Of a stretch of DNA of 64,000 nucleotides, positions 57,885-64,000 are shown in pieces. The stretch's first letter is position 1. Every line of letters starts with the position of its first letter. Origin of the DNA: Evernia prunastri (Eukaryota; Ascomycota; Lecanoromycetes; Lecanorales; Parmeliaceae); NCBI GenBank assembly GCA_003184365.1, contig NKYR01000048.1:185018-249017 (forward strand), read 5' to 3'. A program made the position numbers and the translations under genes. The notes beneath the pieces are model-generated. The model ran no database searches. It worked only from the letters and a program-made list of their open reading frames with translations, and had not been told where the DNA came from.

Positions 57885-59298
57885 TTAGCCGCCGCCACGA
57901 GTACTCGCATTTTCCGCCCAGCTGACTATAGGTTCCAGTACCGAAAATGGTAAAGGGGTTGCCTTGATGACCCCCAATTTCAGGAACGCATCTGCAGCCC
58001 ACGGCATGATAAAGTACCACCAGCCAAAGACCCAGATATACCCAACCACCGTATGCCACGTCGCTGCTTTTGTCTCCAGTCTCTTCTGTTCCTCATCTCT
58101 AACCTTCCCTTCCCTTCCTCTCACAATCCGCTTGTAGCACCATATTACAAAGTCCTCAAGCTGAATGGCGGACGCCTGCCAGAACATGAAGTTGAACCAC
58201 ATCATGTATCGTAGGTTGAAGGTATAGCCCGGGCGGTAGGGCATGGCGTACGTAATGAGACCGTGGAAGAGAGCGGAGAGGAAGAAGCTGAAGTAGAGCT
58301 CGAAGTAGCTGGACAGCCATGTCCCGCGGCGGATGCGGAACAGGTCGCGGAAGTCGCGACTATAGGAGACGAACATGTGGCGGGTGAGTTGGTGCCAGAA
58401 GGTGTTCCAGAATCGACGGATGGTGTAGGCTTCGGCGATGGGGCCATAAAAGGGCGGCCAATCCTGTTAGTGAGAGACACTGTCAGCTTAGATCTGGCAC
58501 ACTTTTGGAGGTCACTGGACTCATGTATGACCTTTGGTTGACCGCCTCCTAAGAGGACCGAGAAAGTCGCAAGCTGGATATAAAGATAGCTCATGGTAAG
58601 GATTAGATAGGCCAAGGCAGAAGAGACATTCCAGATCTCATGAAGCCATGTGTCAGCGTGAATTGTAAGCGTTAACGGATCAATGCCTGGCTTATAGTAG
58701 TATCTTGCCTTGTACCTACCCGAAACGTCAGTGTTAATGCCCAATGCTCCAGTGGAACGCAAGAGAGCTTTGAGGGTCGAGGGTGAAATCGTTACATGTC
58801 GAGAGCATCAATGGCGAGAAAGACGACGACCATCTCCTTGACCTGCTGAACCACGAATCCTGTCTTGGTGTTTGGTGCTCTTTGCTTTGGTATGCCTTTG
58901 ACCTGGTAATTCCACCCAATGCCACGGGGATTGCAATACAAAGCCGCCGACCACTTGAGCTTCGCAAAGAGAGGCATGGACGCTGCTTCTTGAGCTGGTC
59001 TATCCATCCGCCAATACTCCTTCTCCGGAACCGGGTGGAACACGAGCTTCTCCAGCGTGTTCAGGTACCATGGCCATTGTCCGATCATAAAGCCACGTAG
59101 ATCTGGGGAATCCGCGCAGAGGTTGCTCCATGTTCCGTAGATTAGGGCTAAGATGATTGGTACGAAGATGTGAGAGCGATATCGGAAAGGAGGCAGTGTG
59201 AAGGCGAGGATTTGGATTATTGGAAGAAGAAGATGAGGGACAACGCTCCCGGCAGCAGTTGGTGAGAAGAGAGAGCTCATTGTATGTGACTCGACCAT
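57885..59298 (-). CDS. MBOAT_2 / wax-synthase-like membrane O-acyltransferase
   Basis: The family transfers acyl groups to alcohols; fungal members include trichothecene acetyltransferase TRI7-like and other secondary-metabolism enzymes. Three exons encode 421 residues: 58796-59298, 58532-58715 and 57885-58463, with introns of 80 and 68 nt. The last junction gives GGGQPKDWPPFYGPIAEAYT and then IRRFWNTFWHQLTRH, the catalytic WHQ motif in the RxFWxxxWH context. LSALFHGLITYAMPYRPG carries the second conserved His. About eight hydrophobic segments are visible. Earlier blocks (NPRGIGWNYQVKGIP, and AKLKWSAAL before it) match the family. Two in-frame Met (59298, 59280) are possible starts. Surrounding genes are housekeeping, so there is no sign of a metabolite cluster. 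Confidence 0.85.
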
Positions 59299-61587
59299 TG
59301 TCGCTTTGGTGGAAGCTGGGGGAGGAAGGCGTGAATAGTATGAGGGTGAAATGCTCTAGAGGTAGCGCGCTTTCTGGGGTTGAAGGGTTTGATGCAGCAT
59401 TTGCAGCCGCTCGGGCATTAGGCGGCACATGCATGGTCCAGCTGCTTTAGAAAGATGCCAATGGTACGAATGGAGCCATTCTTCTCGAATCCTGTTAACG
59501 CTACTGCGGGGGAGAGATTGCCGGAGAAGAATGTGTGCCAATGACTGGAACAGCGGGTGCCGAGTCTCTCAACGGATTGAGATATGCAAGGGGGAAGATG
59601 CTGATCTAGGTAGGTAGTATTATTCAGTAGAGAGTGTACGGTGTGGTGGAGGCGGAGGAGCAAATTGTGAAGGAGATGGGAATTAGAGACTCTAGGCCAC
59701 AGGTAGGGTTGAGATGGTTGTCGCACACATGTTCGATAGGCGTGCATGATTGGCAGTAGGTAGGTAGATTGAAGTCATCATGCAAGCCTTTATTCGTTTT
59801 GGACCCTTTGTACCCATGTCGGAAGTAGAAAAGGGTCTGCTCGACACCCATGGAGATGGCATGCATGAGTGCGTTGACTAGCTGCAGCAACGTTGAATAG
59901 GTAGGTATTCAGAATCTACCAATCTTTCGCGCCACCCTGCTAATAGAATGGTATTACCTATATCGTATGAAGTCGGGAGTTCAGTCCTAGAGTACCTTTG
60001 TAATGTAAAATGAAGTTTTGACTTGTAAGTTGTGAGAATGGTTGAAGGTGTCATCAGCATGAGATACCGTAGGTATAACGGGCTCTTCGCGGGGACACGT
60101 TGGCGGGCCTCTTGGATACCTCTTTTAAGGTCCTCAAGGAGGTAGGTACCTAGGTAGTTAAGGAGAAGACACCGTTGAAATTTGAATAATGATCGATGTT
60201 GTACGCTAGAATACCCAGGTACCTTATGCATTCTCTGCGCTAGCCTTTCCTTGGATTTGGACGCGCATGGTGACGAGATGCATTATTCTCCTCCAAAGTC
60301 CAGAGTCGAAATAGACGGAGATGGGTGCATGATTAGTAATGCTAGATTGAACACCACTTGACTCAAGGGTAGGTGGATATCCTAGAAATAGGGGACATCA
60401 AAGACTGTGGTCTCAATTACTTACCTTGCACCTTGCACCATTGGGCAGAGAGAAGCAGAACCATAGATCACAAATCTACCTAAGTACGTCGCTCTTAGAG
60501 TAACACTACTAAATCACTACTTGGACGTATTATAATCTGTGTATACTCTAGTGTCCGCACATTATCTGTCTCGATCTGCAAGAGCGCCTTACTAAAACAA
60601 ATCCCCCCACTTAAAAAGGATCCCGTGCTAGTGAAACGGCGCTACGAGTAAGCCAGTGATACACTAGTATTATATCCGGCACCATCCTTAAGCTTAAGCA
60701 CACCTTATACGAGTATTAAGTATTACGCGCTTTTTATAAACATACCATCTCGTCAATGGAAGATCAGTTCGTCTACTTCCCGCATGGCGACGCCCGGGAT
60801 ACAATATACCTACTCTAGTATCAGTGAACGATGAAAAGCTTGCTCATGTAAGATACCTCGGTCACTGTTGCGAGTACCTTAAGGTAGTCTCAAGCTGCTC
60901 CCTCTTGGGTTTGGGGTCAGTTTCAGGTTGCCAATGAAACATTATTGCCCTTCCTCGTTCCCTTACCCGCACTCACCAAGTCGTGAAACGTGGGGGCTGC
61001 GTGCTTGGTCTTCACTCCACATATGTAAGAGCGAAGCTTGGTAGCCAGGTTCATTGTGGACAATCTGTTGGTAGGGAATACCTTGTGATTTCTGTTTGTG
61101 GTGGTAGCAGCCGTCAATATGCTGTTGTTCAGCGTCAAGTCTTCATTAGGTACTAGGGCATGTTCACTGGTTGCTGGGGCTTGGTTTCCCCGTATCTGGT
61201 ATTGCAAGAAGCCTGACGTTCCCTGTGACTTGGACTATCATTGATGGGTGACAGAGACTTATCGAGGAAAGGAATTTCTCAAAATTATCCCAAATCTGAC
61301 AGTCGCTGAAACGCTTACGCTGACCAGGCATTCGGCGAACCGCGAGAGACGAAGGGAGGAAATTTATCCTCGTGAGCGGATAAACTTCTTCTCTTCGTGA
61401 GCGAGTCAGTTTCATACGATACCAGATTCACAAGACGATGAAAGCCGTCAATGGGATAATCGTATGGACTTGCAGCCGCCCTCATCTTTCTCCATCTATC
61501 CCTAAAAGTCGAATTCACTCACCGCAAATTTAACGCTGTCACTCACGAGTCAAACATCCTCAATCAAGCTACCACCATCAGCAAATA
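59299..61587. other. Gene-poor stretch
   Basis: 2.3 kb without a supported gene. Short frames (59878-60231, 60923-61207 and others) lack family patterns. GTAGGTACCTAGGTAG-type motifs occur near 60142. The first few hundred bases include the acyltransferase promoter. Confidence 0.4.
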
Positions 61588-61917
61588 TGTCTAACCCATA
61601 TACCCCCTTGATCTGCTCCCACTAGCCTTTTCAATCTACAAAACGCATACGGCGCCCAATTACCATGAAGGACCTGCCACTACCCTCCTCAATGGAAGTA
61701 TCCTACGGGACTCTTTAAAGACGTCCTTTCATCTCGGCTATTCGCGCTTTCGGCGATGTAGAATTCGTGATAGACTCACGATACCCCCAACTCAACTCAC
61801 CCACAGCCAGCCAGAAGCCTAAAACAAGCAAATCCGCTAGAGAATCAAAGCGCAGTTCGTTTGGACGCCATACCCTCGATGCAGCGCCAGACGCAGGAAG
61901 CTCCTACCGTCCAGTCT
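61588..61917 (+). pseudogene. Possible decayed coding remnant (unknown protein)
   Basis: From ATG at 61588 (SNPYTP) a protein-like reading continues after a shift of frame as LDLLPLAFSIYKTHTAPNYH and NGSILRDSLKTSFHLGYSRF. After a second shift it reads DVEFVIDSRYPQL and RHTLDAAPDAGSSYRPV, ending at a stop. The text looks like protein rather than chance, but needs two frame changes not explained by obvious introns. The family is not recognised. Confidence 0.3.
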
Positions 61918-62420
61918 AGGACCATTCCACGATAGAGGTATAGCCAAAAGAATCAATTCACTTCTGTTCGTTCGTTCCGACGCCCAACGCAGCAAACGTG
62001 AGCTTCAAGCTTTGCGAATCATAACCACCTTTACAAGTCTGGAGACGGTGGGCTTCTGATCTTCGCATTGATGCTGCCTGGTTCTCGTATCTGACGCGTG
62101 CTAAGAGATGCAACATGCCTGAGGCCGATATTCCAGTGCGGAACGGGCAGCTATGCAAGAGGAGACGTCAGAGAGTTCTGGTTGAGAGGATTCTTAAATG
62201 CTAAGTGGATGTTGTGATTCGGCATTGTCAAGAATTGCAACGGACTTTTATCGCTGCATACGAAAGATAGAAGCTTACTGCGTCGTCTCTGTCCAACAAA
62301 GATCGAGCAACGTGTATGATAGTGCCGTGGCTCGTCTAGTCCAAACTCGGAAAGTGGCTTCATTTTTCAATAGATAACCCCAAACGGCTTGTGGTTCAAC
62401 TCATTGAAGCAGATCGTATT

Positions 62421-62707
62421 CGAAGAGCGTTGCAGTTTTTCAACATCGTGAGTCGACCTACTTCTTTGGCGGGAAGCTCATTACGTGAAAGGAACTGCTC
62501 GAATACGAAGTCGATTTGCGCGCAAGACCTACTCTAGAACATGTAGAAGCTCTAGATCGTTTTCCACGAGATGAAAAGACCTTCTTCTCTCTGAGAGCCC
62601 AGCGTCTTTTAGTATTCTGCTACCCTCACCCCGAGTACGACCACCAGCAAGACAACTGGAAGCGCACAATTCATCGCTACTACTACGAACAGACGGCACG
62701 CGTATAG
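62421..62707 (+). pseudogene. Possible decayed coding remnant (unknown protein), second piece
   Basis: One frame reads HRESTYFFGGKLIT, a TGA stop at about 62486-62488, then KELLEYEVDLRARPTLEHVE and CYPHPEYDHQQDNWKRTIHR, ending at TAG after EQTARV. Aromatic- and charge-rich protein-like text on both sides of the in-frame stop suggests a former exon. It could belong to the same former gene as the piece at 61588. Chance cannot be excluded. Confidence 0.3.
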
Positions 62708-63019
62708 CTGCGCTATTAAGCACACCACGCGGTGTGTCTTGCATAACGGTAAAGGTAGCTGCATATGGTGCGCCTCTCCAGCCTACCATACCCTAGCTTC
62801 GCGGCAAAAGCTTCATCAATCAGCCGACAAGCACCCTCTCGGTCTCTCCCATTCGAGCATAGTCATACTTAACTACCCAGTATACCCACACGATCTAATT
62901 CTTCGATCCGCCATATAAAAGCAGGGGACAAAGTTGATCTCGTGCACACCACATGAATTCTCGATTCACAGAACAAAAAGATATTCTCTTGGCCAGTGAT
63001 TGTTATTGTTACGGCGAAA
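62708..63019 (+). promoter_or_regulatory. Upstream region of the secreted protein gene
   Basis: 312 bp between the possible remnant and the ATG at 63020. ATATAAAAGCAG near 62912-62923 is a plausible TATA box about 100 bp upstream of the start codon. Confidence 0.45.
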
Positions 63020-63595
63020 ATGTCCTATCGAATAGTAGTAGGCATGTTATCATTACTGTTAATTCTCCTTCTTCCAAGCCCCACGACAGCAGCCGTACCC
63101 GCAACACGCAACACAACCACCTCCTCGCCCACTCTCTCCATGATCGGCTACAGCGACACTGGGCCAACATACAAATGTACTAAATCCCGCTGGTACAAAT
63201 CGGACAAGCGACCATACTTTTCGGAATGCTACCGTGCCATCCGCAACCTGCCCCAGACCCACGAGCGCGGCGAGTTCCACAGCAAAGGTATCTACAATAA
63301 GTACTATCTGCCCAAGACCGAACAGTTTGGCAACTGCCGAGCGCAGGTGGAGGTCGAAGGGAGGGATGCGATGAGCAGCTGGGTGATGGTGGCGAGTACG
63401 CTGGATCAGCTCAGCGTTCAGTGCCGCAGAGTTACGCCGATGGGGGACCGTACAGCGGGGTGGATGATGGTGGCGCCGGCTAATCGGATCAAGGTCTCCT
63501 TGCTTGGGCCGGATGATCCTTATACGGGCGTTGGCGTGACTTTTCCGAACGGCACGGGAGGGGGTTTGAGTGAGAGGCGGGATCGGTTGCTTTGA
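63020..63595 (+). CDS. Small secreted cysteine-containing protein (uncharacterised)
   Basis: A single exon encodes 191 residues. The N terminus MSYRIVVGMLSLLLILLLPS, followed by PTTAAVPA, is a clear signal peptide with cleavage likely near residue 24. The mature part has about four Cys (YKCTKSRW, SECYRAIRNL, FGNCRAQVEV, SVQCRRV), which could make two disulphides. The order ECYRAIRNLP, YYLPKTEQFGNCRAQVEVEG, SSWVMVASTLDQLSVQC and GGWMMV-like GWMMVAPANRIKVSLLG recalls a common family of secreted ascomycete proteins without known function, some of which are listed as candidate effectors. The first codon is the ATG at 63020; the in-frame extension upstream starts with a non-ATG codon. It is isolated in gene-poor sequence. 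Confidence 0.75.
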   Translation: MSYRIVVGMLSLLLILLLPSPTTAAVPATRNTTTSSPTLSMIGYSDTGPTYKCTKSRWYKSDKRPYFSECYRAIRNLPQTHERGEFHSKGIYNKYYLPKTEQFGNCRAQVEVEGRDAMSSWVMVASTLDQLSVQCRRVTPMGDRTAGWMMVAPANRIKVSLLGPDDPYTGVGVTFPNGTGGGLSERRDRLL

Positions 63596-64000
63596 TATTC
63601 AGCGATTCGCTGGATTGAGGTAGGTGAAGAGGAAAGGTGAGCGTTTGTCATTACTGAAAGTGACTTACTGCGACTCAGAACCCAGCCCAGGGCTACCACC
63701 TCAAGAGACAGAAAACACAAGTCCTCGCCTCTAATTGCTTCCGTACAGGCGTGTTGTTGTAGGTAGAGTGAGAACATCAAAAGTAAAGGAAAATTCAGCC
63801 TGCAAATATGATTTCACGATGATAAGTTTCTTGACAACACTAGACCGCCAAAAACCCGTTCCCTGGCTTCTCCCGGATTAGGCACACGCCATCAAGGACG
63901 GCTTCAAATCATCTGTTCAAAAGCCCATACACTCAGCCGCGCGAGCGATTTTCCATTCGGTCGACCAAAACATCCAGGGACACGTGCCCTGCCGGTTGCG
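63596..64000. other. Right-edge intergenic sequence
   Basis: 405 bp with the 3' flank of the secreted protein gene. Nothing else is recognised. Confidence 0.4.

Noticed and set aside
57885..59298. Secondary-metabolite cluster around the MBOAT_2 acyltransferase
   Set aside because: Neighbours are a Whi5-type repressor, a transporter of the SLC35 type and Mediator. No backbone synthase, P450 or cluster regulator is present.
1..64000. CRISPR array, prokaryotic operon or viral genome segment
   Set aside because: Introns, fungal families and Pol III signals show nuclear fungal DNA. No direct-repeat/spacer array or viral gene set was seen.

Overview
The window is nuclear DNA of a filamentous ascomycete (Pezizomycotina). 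The evidence is the short spliceosomal introns of about 42 to 150 nt with GTRNGY donors and CTAAC or CTGAC-like branch points, the fungal-only families (HET domain, fungal STAND/NACHT protein, Fung_rhodopsin receptor, Pal1, TeaR-like, Whi5, Sls1), and intergenic DNA rich in pyrimidine tracts and TAGGTAGGTACCT-like motifs. A leotiomycete is a reasonable guess, but the sequence alone does not settle it. I traced exon boundaries by hand from reading frame, splice consensus and remembered family conservation.

Left accessory part (1-12 kb): a broken NACHT/STAND (NLR-like) gene on the minus strand carries three in-frame stops and a frameshift. A transposable element with 69-bp terminal inverted repeats starts 44 bp upstream of its start codon; the element carries only the tail of a Mutator-like transposase and is interrupted by three single-N assembly joins with duplicated flanks. 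Next come a tRNA-Gly(GCC) locus with 58 bp inserted in its T loop, about 1.4 kb without a recognisable gene, and an apparently intact HET-domain gene. This is a small self/non-self recognition and repeat neighbourhood.

Core part (12-59 kb): mostly conserved single-copy genes, many in head-to-head pairs. In order: NSE3 (SMC5/6 complex), MED31, PAL1-like, SF3b5 (spliceosome), a Q-rich coiled-coil protein, homocitrate synthase (lysine pathway), a 7-TM Fung_rhodopsin receptor, a 4.7 kb gene-poor stretch with a 432-bp MITE, a dynamin-like GTPase, a tRNA adenosine deaminase (TAD1), an N-terminal-C2 protein, a RAD51-family paralogue, SLS1-like, a TeaR-like prenylated polarity protein, an LMBR1-domain protein, MED15, an SLC35F6-like transporter, a Whi5/Nrm1-type repressor and an MBOAT_2 (wax synthase-like) acyltransferase. 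Two Mediator subunits (MED31, MED15) and two cell-polarity proteins (Pal1, TeaR-like) are present but scattered, so this is gene-dense housekeeping territory rather than a biosynthetic cluster.

Right part (59.3-64 kb): a gene-poor stretch with possible decayed coding remnants, ending in a small secreted cysteine-containing protein.

I did not find a convincing new multi-gene system. The most unusual items are the TAG that replaces the expected Trp just before the P-loop of the NLR-like pseudogene, the interrupted tRNA-Gly that still has both Pol III boxes, the MITE whose inverted repeats carry telomere-like repeats, and the very small exons (7 nt in homocitrate synthase; 16, 17 and 24 nt in the C2 gene; a first coding exon of only ATG in SF3b5).
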